Positions 1-11,968 are shown, counted from the first letter of the stretch. The stretch: 64,000 nucleotides of DNA from Sphaeramia orbicularis (GCF_902148855.1 NC_043964.1:6997602-7061601), one strand, 5' to 3'. Numbers and translations are program-made. Notes: generated by a model from the letters alone, not told the origin.

Positions 1-310
1 ATTTACTTTTCTATTTAAAGTTAGAAAAGATTAAGTTTTCAGTTCGTGGACAAATTAATTTGTTTTAGCAACAGTGGAATGCTTTTTTCTCTACTGGCAG
101 CAAGAGTGTCCTGCTGTGTCCAATGTCCTTTTGACAGAGAAATGTGTTATTAGTTTACATTAAATTAACTGTTAATCAGCCCTGAGCATTGGAAAGAGGA
201 GATGATAACATTATTTATCTTGTTTTTTTTTTGTTTTGTTTTGTTTTTTTTTGGGGGGGGGGGGGGTTGGTTGGTTCTTTTTTGGGTTTTTTCCTCTTTC
301 TTTGGGGTTT

Positions 311-425
<115 letters not shown>

Positions 426-718
426 AATTTAAATTATCATTTTTTTAAAACTGTGACTTTATTACCGTAATGTTATATCTTTATTCTCGTAGTGACAAGT
501 GTTTCAACCTGATGTCATGAATTGTGTAAATATACACGACACTTTGAACTGGTGAGTTTTCTGTACGCATTATAAGCTTTCAGTGTGTGTTCACGCCTCA
601 TCAAATACCACGCAATTAGCGGTTAGGGTTAAGGTTAGGTTTAAGTTTAGGGTTAGAGTTAGGGTTAAGGTTATGGGTTTACTGTCCATGTTTGGACAAG
701 AGTTTCAAAGCTTTAGAC

Positions 719-1792
719 CAGGGGTGTCAAACTCATTTTGGTTCAGGGGCCATATTTAGCCCAATTTGATCTCAAGCAGGCCAGACCAGTAAATAATGAC
801 TTAATAACCTATAAATAATGACAAATCCAAGTTTTTCTTTTTTTCTTTCAAATCCATGAAAAAATTCCGGCATGTGTCCACACGTACTGTGTGAAAACTG
901 TATGAAGTCTTATATTTGTGCTTTGCATTATCTTGTTCTTTGCTGCAAATTTCGAAGAAAAGGGTTCAGTGGTGGCGCACCAGCTGCAGCGGCCTGATGT
1001 CCCTAATCATCGATCGAAATCTCGTTTGATGTACTCTGTGCTGTATGTACACTGTGTTGTCAAATGACAATAAAGAAATCTGTAATCTGTGTAATCTGTA
1101 ATCTGTAATCTGTTTTTGTACAAAAATCCCCAATTAAATTATGAAAATATTTACATTTTACAAAAAAGATGTTAATAACCTGAAAAAAGAGAAATTTCAT
1201 TTGAAAAATTCATGCAATTTTAACAATATTATGCCTCAAGTTATTATTTAGACATATACATTTACACACACTGTTCCATAAACATTTGGTAACAGGCAGA
1301 ATATTGTTAAAATTTTGGAGTTTGGAACTAAAATTTGAACAATTTCTACAATATTACATCTCTTATTATTAACACAACTACAAATCACAGTGGATCCAGA
1401 AATGCACAAAACATTTAGTAACAGGCAGAATATTGTTAAAAATTGCACATTTCAGGTTATTCATCTTTGTTTTTATTTATGTATTAATTTGCATTGTATT
1501 GTGAAAGAATAGTTTTGTAAATGTAAATATTTTCACAGAGGAATGTTATTTTTTTCACTGAAATTTTTTCCACAAAATTTTTCACAAAGAAAATTTTTCA
1601 TTGTCATTATTTATGGGTTATTATGTTGTTATTTTTATTGTAGCTCACATTGGTCTGTATGTGGAACCTGAACCAAAATGATTTGGACAACCTTGACTTT
1701 TCAGGTTAATTTTTGCACTTTCATCCTGCGGGCCGGAATGGAACCTTTGGCGGGCCAGATTTGGCCCCCGGGCCGCATGTTTGACACCTGTG
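719..1792. mobile_element. hAT-like nonautonomous element, family 1, with perfect 8-bp target duplication
   Basis: The element begins CAGGGGTGTCAAACTC and ends TTTGACACCTGTG, and is flanked on both sides by CTTTAGAC (711-718 and 1793-1800). CAG...CTG-type ends with 8-bp duplications are typical of hAT transposons. No transposase is present. The interior is self-complementary around about 1330. An unrelated retroposon-like tail (about 960-1110, ending in TGTAATC repeats) is inserted in the left half. Confidence 0.85.
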
Positions 1793-1800
1793 CTTTAGAC

Positions 1801-2861
1801 AAAAAAAAACCCCAAAATGTCCACCACAAAGGATATTCCATAAAATAAAAAAAATAAATGCATCTGAAAACACTGTTGCATCATGACATTTCCAATATAG
1901 ACAATTATTGAATTAAAAAAAAAAAACTTGTCTTTTCCTGGGTCTGAGGAGGTTCAATATCTTCTGAATAAAACCATATTTTGTAAAATATTCTAAATGC
2001 ATTTCAACTTTAGCCTAATTTTGAGAAATAAAATCAATCTAAAAAAATCTAGGTACTTTTTGTCATAATTCATGTATGAAAGGGTTCAGTTAAAACACGT
2101 TTCCCACGCTCATAAAAACCAGTTCAAGGTGTGAAATGTAGCGGACGATGGTCGAACCTGAACTGGATCAACTCCTCCGATTAAAGCCGACACCTTAAAA
2201 ACAGGTTCAGTCCGGTGTCAAGTATCGAGTTCTGACCACATGATCTGTTTTCATTGTGTTTGTTTGTTCCAGGCTGTGGTTCTGAACAACAGTGGGTGGG
2301 TTCTAAACCTCCCAGAACCTCCTTCTATTGTCAAAACACATGTGGATTCGTGTCTGGGACTGAATGGAATATTTTTACCTAAAACAAACCTCAGATTCAT
2401 CTGTACAACGTCTGGTTTTAAGGGGGTCGGGGGTCAGAGGTGGGACTGTAATGTCATGTGTGGGTAGGCATGATGCGTATGGTGGTGGGGGGGGGGGGGG
2501 CTGTGACTGTGACCGTCAAACAGGGTCCATTCAGCTCTGGCAGGCTGGACAGGGCAATTCATGGGGGGGGCAGAGCTTATCCCTGGGGGTCACTGTGCCC
2601 CCCCCCCAGCCACGCCCCTATATCTCTAATTTAATAGGTCTTATTTCTTTTATTTCATTGTCATTTCTTCCTTTTTTTCTCTTCTGCCCAGTACTCTGGT
2701 CTACTTCTGGTTTTAGTTCTTGTTTCCATTATAATTATCACCACGGTTGTAATTGTTTGTTTTGTTGATATTCTCCTGAGACCCAGGAAAGTACAAGTTT
2801 GTGTTTTAATTGTGTCTATTAGAACACTTTGACATTTGTCATTATTATTATTATTCCTCAA
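1801..2861. other. Intergenic, no gene seen
   Basis: AT-rich to 2090; a G-run at about 2486-2500 and a C-run at about 2600-2608 break the middle. No supported exon. Open frames here are short and unlike any family I know. Confidence 0.5.
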
Positions 2862-2956
2862 GGAGGAAGAGGAGGAAGAAGAAAAAGAAAGGAGGAGGAG
2901 GAGGAGGAGGAGGAGGCTTATTTATACCAGAGCAGATGTGATGGCTTAACTTTCCC
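2862..2956 (+). promoter_or_regulatory. Probable promoter of the pseudoprotease gene (TATA-like)
   Basis: TTATTTATA at about 2919-2927 lies some 30 bp before the start codon, after a GGA/GAA purine run (2862-2915). A start site this close would give a very short 5'UTR, so an upstream exon remains possible. Confidence 0.35.
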
Positions 2957-5779
2957 ATGATGCCGCGGTACAGGCTGTTTTTGGTGCTGACGCTGCTGAT
3001 GCCGTTTCCTCCAGGTAAGAACCTGTTACTGATATTTATAAAAACTTACATAAAATTACATAAAATTACAAAAGTAAATGTGACTAAATTTCACCCAAAT
3101 TATTTTATTGTTTGTTTTTACTTCATTTTAGTTTATTTTTTTGCTTTTCATGTTATTTCATGTTTGTTAGTGCAGTAATTTAACACTGTTTATAATGTGA
3201 TGATTTTAGTGAATGGATCAGAATTTAAACAACCAGACGAACCAGACCAAAAACAAACTGTGTAAAATAATCTGACCTTTAATAAGTCGAAGTGTAAAGT
3301 GTGTTTAATATACTCACCTGGACACCAGAGGGTTAAAGTGTGTTTAATATACTCACCTGGACACCAGAGGGTTAAAGTGTGTTTAATATACTCACCTGGA
3401 CACCAGAGGGTTAAAGTGTGTTTAATATACTCACCTGGACACCAGAGGGTTAAAGTGTGTTTAATATACTCACCTGGACACCAGAGGGTTCACAGATGAC
3501 TTTTGTTTCTTTCAGAGTCTCAGTCTCATCCAGACGGTGAGTCCACATATGTTTTGCTGTAATTGTTCAGATTTCAGGTGAATTGACGTTCGTTTGACCT
3601 TTTACTGAGTCTGGGTTTAGGTTCAGTCTGTGGTAGATCCTCTGTGGACCCCAGGATCAGGGGGGGTTGGCCCTGGCAGGTCAGTCTGCGGAGCCGGGGG
3701 GTCCATGTATGTGGGGCGTCACTCGTCAACGCCCACTGGGTCCTGACCGCCGCCCACTGCTTCCTCAAGTAAGAACCAACCACTGGAAAGAACCAAACAT
3801 TTTATTTGTGGAGGCAAATTATTCATAAAAGGCAAAATAAAGGGAAAATTTACAAAAAAAAGATCAATTAGATATAAGTAAAAAGATAGAAAAACACAAA
3901 ACCTGCTACGAGACAAAGATGATGTGAAAGATAAATGTGATAAAAGACAAAAACTGAAACAAAAAAACATAAAAAAAAAACAAACCCATAAAAACCATAA
4001 AAAAAGAGCTAAACCAGTTCAGTTGAACCGGGAACTAACAAGAAAAACATTAAAAAAAACACAATAAAAGTAAAAAATTGATACATCACGTCTTTACATT
4101 TGAAAAAGACAAAAGAAAAAGTGCATCTTTGTAAATAAAACTGTCCTCAACGACTTTGTAGATGTTAGCTGTAACCGAGGTGGCTCAAATGTTAGCATTG
4201 GAGCTAACATCCACGCTAGCCGCTTCATTAGCATCTCTATGCTAATGCGTTCATCTATGAAATCGGATACTGGGTTTCTTCTGTGTACCAGCATGGTGTC
4301 AAACCACCTCAAGAAATACCTGTTTATGCTCACTGCAGTTTCATGATGTTCTGTAGAATTAAACTAAGTACCTGAACCAGTGTTCTCCGACACACGACCT
4401 TCAGCCACCCTGAGAACCTTCCGATGTATGAAACTGTCACACTGTTAAAAGTATATCAGGTTTACAACAAAAGAAAAGAAAAGAAAAAGAAAAAAGACTG
4501 ATGCCGCTGAATTCCACTTACCGTTACCATGACAACAGTTGCAGTGTGTCCCTTGTCTGTATGTTTCAAACCACCTCTGACTTGACGTGGACTGTTTGTC
4601 CTCAGCGAGCGTTTCAAGGACCTCTCTGCATCCATTGGTGTCCAGACCCTGGACGGATCCGACCCAGACCAGGTGAACCGCAGCCTGTCTCAGATCATCA
4701 TCCACCCCTGTTACAACATCTTCTATGCTACCAATGACGTGGCCCTGGTGAAGCTCGGTTCTCCGGTTCCTCTGGGTCCGTTCATCCAGCCCGTCTGCCT
4801 GGCAGCACCGGACAGCACCTTCAACAGCGGCACCGCCGTTTGGATCACCGACCGGAGAGGCACCCACTCCAATGGTAGGTGACGAAAACAGGAACGACCT
4901 CTGACCTTTTGACCAGAACCCAGCTGTGTTAATGCCTGAAGCCACTGAAATGATGTGAGGTATGTTTCCTGTTTTAGTGGCCCGTCCTTCACCACAAACC
5001 CTGATGGAGGTGGAGGTGATTGGGAACCGACAGTGTAGATGCCACCTGGGAGTGAATGTGGTCACAGATAACATGATGTGTACCAGGTTCCATGAAGAAG
5101 GGACGGACTCCTGTCAGGTGACCACGTCATACCTGTCCCACTCATTATTGACCATGTTCTGGATCTATAAAGATCTCACAGGAAAAGGACCATGTCCACA
5201 TTCTGGTATTAAAAAAATCAGTCACCATCTGAAGACTTTCTAGATCTGAGAGCATGTGGTTTCATATATGATGGACATTGGTGACTTTAGATTTGACATA
5301 ATCTGACTCATTTTGTAAATAAATGTAACAAATATATGTTTGAGTATTTTCACAATTTAGTAGAAGTAATCAGTGTGGAGGACATGATGTAAGAGGGCAA
5401 TGGTTGGTTGGTTGGTTGGTTGGCCGGTCGGTCGGTCAGTTGGTTGGATGGTCGATTGGTTGGTTGGATGGATGGATGGATGGTTTGTTGGTTGGTTGGT
5501 CGGTCGGTTGGTCAGTTGGTCGGATGGTCGGTTGGTTGATGAGGTGGTTGAGTGGATTGTTGGGTTGGTTGTGGTTGTTTGTAGGCTGCTTGATTAGTTG
5601 GTTATTAGGTTGTGGTTGATGTTGGTTGGATGACTTGTTTGGTTCTGGTTGTACAGTGGGATGTTTCATGGGTTGGTTGGTTGTGGTTAGATTGTTAACT
5701 TGTTGATGAGCTTCTTTGGTGGAATATTTGGGTGGGTTGTGGTTGATTAATGGGATGATTGGTCAGTGGTTTAGTTGGT

Positions 5780-5815
<36 letters not shown>

Positions 5816-8214
5816 CAAACTTTAAGGGGGATCCAGGTGGTCCACTGATGGGTGAGCAGAACGGCCGTTGGATCCAGGTTGGCGTCAGTAGTTTTGGATT
5901 TGGCTGCACCAACCATCAAAAACCTGTCATCTACACCAGAGTGTCCCAGTATGTGTCCTGGATAAACAGCTCCATCACCAGTAACCCCCCAGGTCTCAGC
6001 ACCTTTACATCCAATGGGACTGACAGTGACCTCAACATCTCCTGCACTGGCCTGCCGCCGTCTCCAACCACTGTCCAGCCAACGACCACAAAGCCTCCAA
6101 TGACCACCAACGAGCGTGAGTGTCTGTTTTATCCAGGAAAACACAAAACAGTGCTGTTCCACCACATGACACTGGTTTAAATAAATTCAACTCCAGTCGA
6201 TGTTGGTACCAGGAACCGAATGTCCGATATCTGACGGACGATGTTCCTGACAACTACAGTGACTAGAGCAGCTGGACTTTTTATTATAGTGGGTTTATTC
6301 AGTCAGTACTGGACCATGACCTGACTGGACCTCAGGATATCAGGACTTTTTGGCAGAGACTTCAGGTACAGGACAACTTTCAGAGGATGAGGTACCATAA
6401 AGAGTGAAAGACACCACAGGAGGAGGATGTTCAACTGACTGTCATGATTCTGCTTAGGTTCCTACGTCATAATACTACACGTTAAAACACCAAACCTCTG
6501 GGTTGGGTTTAAGAAAAGATCCTGATTTTGTTTCATTAAAACCATCTTATGTCCAACCAGTCAGTGGTTAGCTAGACCCAGACTTTATAAGAACCTAAGA
6601 CAAATGTGTTCTTGTCCTCAACTGCACTTTGAATTTAGACAGAGATGATACGACTAAAAACCAAAGAAGAAGTGGAGTCTGAGTTGGTGCCACATGGTGG
6701 AAAAGCATCACATGACCCATAAACTCCTCCCGGAAAAGTCACTGGTGTTAATTGACCTGTTTAACTCTTCCATTTCCGGTCCAGCCGTGGTCTGTGGTCA
6801 GGTCCAGATAAGGTCACGCCTTGTGGGAGGGGCTTCAGTGTCATCGGTGGGGGGGTGGCCCTGGATGGCCAGTTTACGGCTGAATGGACATCATGTGTGC
6901 GGGGGAACTCTGGTGGACGTGGATTCAGTCCTGACCGACGCCGACTGCTTCTCCAGGTGAGACACATCGATCCAGCACCAACCCTGGACCAATCAGCTGA
7001 CCACTGAGAGGTCCAGTTAAGGTGGAATTCAATCTCTGTGATTGGATGTTTGGTGCTGTAGTGTTGATTAGGACTGCACCATTAATCGATTTTAAATCAA
7101 AATTGGATTTTGTAATTAGGATGATTTTAAAAAAGGGAAATCATCAAATATATTTCATCTCTCTCATGCCTCTGTGCGCCTGTGGGCTACCGTAGGCTCC
7201 TCCTCCAGCTACCGTAGGCTCCTCCTCTGGGCTACCGTAGGCTCCTCCTCCAAATTGTGAAAGTGGTCTTTCACAGAAGTCCGTGTAATGACCTTTTTGG
7301 ACATGATTTCAAACATGTCTAAATTGTAATTTAGGATGTTCCTGAGATCATAATAAACACTCCCTGAAGTGTTTCAGGCTGATTAAAAAAAATTTTCAGG
7401 TGTTGACTAACATCGTCCAAAAAGGAATTTTTCATAAGACTATAGTATGACTTCCGAAAATGACCTTTTCGGTCATGGTTTCAAACTGGGGCTTCACGAT
7501 TAATCAATTTTAAATTGAAATTGGATTTGCTGACTTCTTTTGTCTTTTGTAGTTTTACCCCAAAACTGAGTTTTTAGAGGAAAAAATTGGGATTTTATTT
7601 TTTTCCAAAATTGTGCAGCCATAGTGCTGACATGCCTTGGCAGAGGTCTGCGCTCCCCGAGTGCTTTTCTAGTTAAACTTTAGAATATAACTGTTGTACT
7701 GATGTATAGCAAATTAAAATGCTCCAAAAACTGTCACTAAAGCTGTACAAATGTACAGATCTGCTCTGGAGGACTGGTTCTATGGTGGGTCAGAGAGGCT
7801 TAATGTTTTTAAGCTTCTGTAAATCAAGTCTTCCTTCATTAAAACCTTCAAAACTCAAACTAACACTAAACCTCAACTAAAACTTGTCATTTCTGCCGAA
7901 CCAAACTGAATTCTGTGGTTCCTTTGGTCTTCTCAGTCCACCCAGACCATCTGACTGGACCGTGGTCCTAGGTCTGGGTCTAAAACAGAGCCAATCCAAC
8001 CTGTTCCACGTAGTTCTGAATGTGGTCAACATCACCGAGAGCGGTCTGAACGGGTCCAATGTGGCGGTTCTGCATCTGGACTCCAGGCCTGGTCTGTCCG
8101 ACCACGTCCAGCCCATCTGCCTGGACCACGGACGCACCTTCTCTGTGGGATCCTCATGCTGGGCTGCAGCCTGGAGCTCTGGACCAGGAGGGGGTGAGTC
8201 CACAACACAGACTG

Positions 8215-8251
<37 letters not shown>

Positions 8252-11221
8252 GGGGGGGGGGTCGGTGCTTCAGTCCTGACACCATCTGAAATACTGTTTG
8301 ATTATTTTCTCCAACTTTAGAACCAGTTCTGCAGGAGTTCCAGACCTTGGTAGTCGACTGTGGGAATGAATCAACAACCGACAGCATTTGTACAAAACCT
8401 TTAACCCTGAAAAAGGTACATGATGACGGCAGGAATTTATTTATTTATTTATTTATTTATTTATTAGAACAGGAGTCAATAACGCAGGTCTGTCAAACCC
8501 ATGTTAGTTCAGGTTCCATATTCAGTCCGATATGATCTGAAGTGGGTCAGAACCAAGGTTATTATCGTTAATGAAAACTAACAAAATGACGAAAACTAGA
8601 ATTGAAAAAACATTTTTGTTAACTGAAATAAATAAAAACTATAATTAAAAGAAAAAACAAAAACTAATTGAAACTGTATTATGTGCTTACAAAAATAACT
8701 AAAATGTATAAAAATTATGGATAAAATTCCCTTTGTTTGCTCCTGGAGGATTCTGTTGGGTTTCTGTAAACTGGCTTAGAGTCTGGTTTTAACCAACTCT
8801 ATATGTAAAGTGTCATGAGATAACTTTTGTTGTGATTTGGCGCAATATAAATAAAATTTGATTGATTGATTTGATTGGTTTTCCCCTGTAAGTCACTTCG
8901 GAAAAAAGCATCTGCCGAATGCATAAATGTAAATGTCTTTGTCAATGTTGGATTGATACGAAATTGATTTATTTTGCTCAAGCAATTTTAGCTAGCGGCA
9001 CCATACGACAATTCACAGTCCGTCACTTGTTGTTTCCAGTCGCCTTCTGGTCCCCACTCTACCTGGAAACACGGAGACTAAAGTTGGGAGAAAACAGCAG
9101 AGTCCTGTCTGGGATTTATTTGAATATGACAGCGAAGAAGAGAAAATATACGACAAAACTAAAACTAACAAAAACTAAGCATTTAGAAAAAAACTAAAAC
9201 TAATAAAAACTAACAAATCTGCTCTAAAAACGAATTAAAACTAACTGAATTTGAGAAAAAAAAAAAAAAGTCAAAACTCAATAAAACTAAACTATAATGA
9301 AAAATCCCAAACTATTAGAACTTTGGTCACAACCAGTAAAATAACAATTAAAAAGTAGAATTACATTATGACAACGTTTACATCTACAAATGATCCTTTA
9401 AAATTGTGACTAACATAAACCACTTGGAATTTTTTAGGAAAAATAAGTTCAGTTGTACCAATATTCTGCCTCAGTTTATCATTTCTATATGTTTATTCTA
9501 ATGTATAAATGCAAACATTTCATAACAGACAGAATATTGGAACTGTTACACTGATATATTAAGACATTTCAAGTTCATATTTGTTCAGATTATTCCCATT
9601 TTTTGTTAAAAGATAGTTTATAAATCTAAACATTTTCATGCAATTTTACTTTTTCACACTAAAACAAAGAGAAGCATTTGGAGTCGTCATTATTTATAGG
9701 TTACTACAATAGAACTAGTGCGTTAACCCTTTGGGGAACCATGGTTCTAGATCCTCTGATCCAGTTCCTTTCTTTTTCTTTCTTGGTAAATTCCTCGGTC
9801 GTTTTCAGTTGAATAATCTCTCAGCTGACATGTCTGTTTCTGCACAGGAAATCTGACACCAGGGCAACATAGCCCTATTGTGTATCTGTTGCTAGGTAAC
9901 CCACTTCAATGATGATTCTGTGATTCTGGCCATAGCAAAATATTGGTCCTATCAACTTACTGTTTTCACTCGTCTGTTCAATGACCAAAAATACACAAGT
10001 ATGACAAACTGCAACAGTCAGCTCTGTACGGACAAACAAAAAATCTTTAATTTTTAATAATAATTTAATAATTTTTAAAAAATTATTGAATTAAGCAAAA
10101 AAAATTATTGAATTAAGCAAAAAAAATTATTGAATTAAGCAAAAATCTTGAATTAAGCAAAAAATTCTTGAACGAAGCAAAACAAAAAATCTTGAATGAA
10201 GCAAAAAAATTCTTTAATGAAGCAAAAAAAAAAAAAAAAAATCTTCAATTAAACAAAAAAAAATCTTGAATGAAGAAGAAAAAATCTTGAATTAAGTAAA
10301 AAACAGTCTTGAATTAAGCAAAAATCTTGAATTAAAAAAAAAATCCCAGATAAAAATCCAAGATAATTTTACTTGTTCCATTGGCAGATTTTTTTTTTTT
10401 TTTTTTTTTCTTTTCTTGAATTAACCAAAAGAAAAAAATCTGCCAATGGAACAAGTAAAAATTATCTTGGTAAGATTTCTTGAACTCAGATTTTCCAGAT
10501 CTATTGTCTATAAATCAGTTCTTATATCTCACTGAAAAGTTCCTCTTTAGCTGATTCTGTCTGATTTTAAGTGTGATGACATATTTGGACTAGAAATGAG
10601 ACAAAAACACTTGGTCAGATTTAGATTTTTTCCAGTGTTCGTCTTCAGTTCCTTTCAGGTTTGGGGTTTTCTTGCATGAACTACATGTTTGAGACCTCCC
10701 CAAAGTGACTCAGTGATCCTGAGGTCAGGTGACTGAGGTGGCCCCTCCTCCACCTTCACTTTCTTCTGCTGTAGCCAATCACAGGTGGACTTGACCTTGT
10801 GTTTTGGGTCGTTGTCATGTCGGAACATCTGTCAGAGTATGAACACTTCTGAGCACATCTGTACGTATTAGTAGGAGGTTCAGTCAGTCGTGTGCTCTCA
10901 TTGGTCGATCCTCGCTGACTTGACCTGTTGCTGTTGTTCCAGGGGGGTCCCGGGGGTCTGCTGATGTGTAAACTGGACGGGTTCTGGGTCCAGGCCGCCA
11001 TATTAACCAACGACAACAAGCTCCGACCGTCACCTCGAAGTGCTGTGAAGGTCTTCCACAGACTGGGCCGATACCAGTCCTTCCTGTTGCGTTCGCTGCA
11101 GAGTTTCTCGTCTCCGCGTTCCAACGCTGAGACCAACGGCGCACGACCTCCAGAAGACATCACCTTCATCCATCTGCTCATCTTCACCGTCTGCCTCCAC
11201 GTCTACGCACAGAGACACTGA
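2957..11221 (+). CDS. Two-domain trypsin-like pseudoprotease, secreted or GPI-anchored (575 aa, 10 exons)
   Basis: Coding exons are 2957-3014, 3516-3536, 3621-3768, 4606-4874, 4978-5117, 5827-6115, 6785-6956, 7937-8193, 8321-8415 and 10943-11221. All have GT-AG borders, phases agree, and the total is 1728 nt. Residues 1-20 form a signal peptide ([20 protein letters not shown]). Domain 1 (about 27-290) keeps TAAHC (His72) and NDVALVKL (Asp120), but the GDSGGPL motif reads GDPGGPL, so the nucleophile is Pro215. A Thr/Pro-rich linker follows (about 290-308). Domain 2 (about 309-510) has RLVGG, but its triad positions read LTDADC (Asp362), GSNVAVLHL (Asn407) and GGPGGLL (Pro486). The tail ends in a hydrophobic stretch ([17 protein letters not shown]), which could be a GPI signal. 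Polyserases with inactive domains are known, so this resembles a polyserase or prostasin relative whose domains now bind rather than cut. That role is inference. The acceptor at 5826 is weak, following a GATT repeat. Structure is well supported; exact orthology is not. Confidence 0.85.
3298..3490. repeat. Five-copy 39-bp minisatellite in intron 1 of the pseudoprotease gene
   Basis: Unit GTGTGTTTAATATACTCACC plus TGGACACCAGAGGGTTAAA is repeated five times with no differences that I can see, so the array is recent or homogenised. It ends about 25 bp before the exon 2 acceptor. Confidence 0.95.
5400..5812. repeat. TTGG/TCGG-type tandem repeat and GATT microsatellite in intron 5
   Basis: 5400-5690 is a run of TTGG, TCGG and TGGA tetramers; 5778-5812 is (GATT)n. 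The GATT run takes the place of the usual pyrimidine tract before the exon 6 acceptor at 5826. Confidence 0.9.
7065..7640. repeat. Common fish repeat around ATTAATCGATTTTAAATC words
   Basis: Two divergent GATTAATC.ATTTTAAAT.GAAATTGGATT blocks (7080 and 7498) flank a region with three GCTACCGTAGGCTCCTCCTC units (7187-7257). It ends near TTGTGCAGCC. It lies in intron 7 of the pseudoprotease gene. Confidence 0.5.
8217..8261. repeat. (GT)n followed by a G run, just after the exon 8 donor
   Basis: Pure GT dinucleotides, then about 13 G, about 25 bp inside intron 8 of the pseudoprotease gene. Confidence 0.95.
8485..9710. mobile_element. Family 1 hAT-like element, split by a second element
   Basis: The left end CAGGTCTGTCAAACCC and the body up to about 8555 match family 1, which then resumes at about 9331 with ACCAGTAAAATAACA and continues to about 9710. 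The 780-bp interruption (about 8556-9330) is an AACTAAAA-rich element with imperfect inverted ends (CCAAGGTTATTATCGTT on the left, complement of CCAAAGTTCTAATAGTTT on the right). Another copy of the inserted element lies inverted at 11560-11757. It sits in intron 9 of the pseudoprotease gene. Confidence 0.65.
10358..10470. repeat. Hairpin with about 32-bp perfect arms
   Basis: CCAAGATAATTTTACTTGTT with CCATTGGCAGA is answered by TCTGCCAATGG with AACAAGTAAAAATTATCTTGG, around a T/A-rich loop. The region to its left (10080-10345) is a degenerate AATTAAGCAAAAA tandem repeat. Confidence 0.8.
10655..10828 (-). pseudogene. Tc1/mariner-like transposase, C-terminal fragment (57 codons)
   Basis: The minus strand reads [20 protein letters not shown], then [20 protein letters not shown] and [16 protein letters not shown] before TGA. 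The DNDPKH block carries the second catalytic Asp of Tc1-like DDE transposases, and [10 protein letters not shown] carries the final acidic residue. The N-terminal DNA-binding part and first catalytic Asp are missing, and a stop lies two codons upstream of this frame. It is a dead remnant of a DNA transposon inside intron 9 of the pseudoprotease gene. Confidence 0.85.
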
Positions 11222-11254
11222 AATACAGGCAAATATGTTCGAGACATGGAAATG

Positions 11255-11968
11255 CACTATATGGCCGAAAGTATTGGGACACCTGCTTTTACACACATGG
11301 ACTTGAACACCAGCCCGTTCTTCATCTGTGACTTTAACACGGAGTCGTTCCACCCTTTGCAGCTACAATAGCTTCAACTTCTCCTGTGAAGGTTTTCCAC
11401 CAGGTTTAGGACTCTGGTTCTGGGAGTTTTTGTCGTTTCCTTTAGAAGTGCATTGTGCCGCGTTTCCACTACGTGGAACCGGCTCAACTCGACTCGGGTA
11501 CCAGGTCCTATTCCTGGAGACTGTTTCCATTACAGGATACCAAGGTAATCCGACGTTGACAAAGACAAAAACAAAGGGAATTTTATCCATAATTTTTATA
11601 TGTTTTAGTTAGTTTTGTAAGCACACAATACAGTTTCAGTTAGTTATTGTTTTTTCTTTTAATTATAATTTTTATTTATTTCAGTTAACGAAAATGTTTT
11701 TTCAATTCTAGTTTTCATCATTTCCTTAGTTTTCGTTAACGATAATAACCTTGCATTGTACAGACAAAAACAGTGCCTTTAGATATTCCATGTTTTCTTT
11801 TCTGTCTGTTTTAGTCACATGATACACACAGGAGTTAGGACTGGATTACAGAACCACTGTTTTTGATAACTTTGGATGGTCTAATAAGTTTTTGCATGAC
11901 TGTAAAAGTGATCAGAACACCTTTGTTCAGTGAGTTGGAGAGGTGTCCCAATACTTTTGGTGATATAA
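11255..11968. mobile_element. Tc1/mariner-type MITE with a nested insertion
   Basis: The left end TATATGGCCGAAAGTATTGG pairs with the right end complement (CCAATACTTTTGGTGATATA). A separate AACTAAAA-type element in inverted orientation (about 11560-11757) is nested within it. It starts only about 35 bp after the pseudoprotease stop codon and so probably lies in its 3'UTR. Confidence 0.7.

Noticed and set aside
4445-5074. 209-residue open frame on the minus strand
   Set aside because: It lies antisense to exons 4 and 5 of the pseudoprotease gene and resembles no family.
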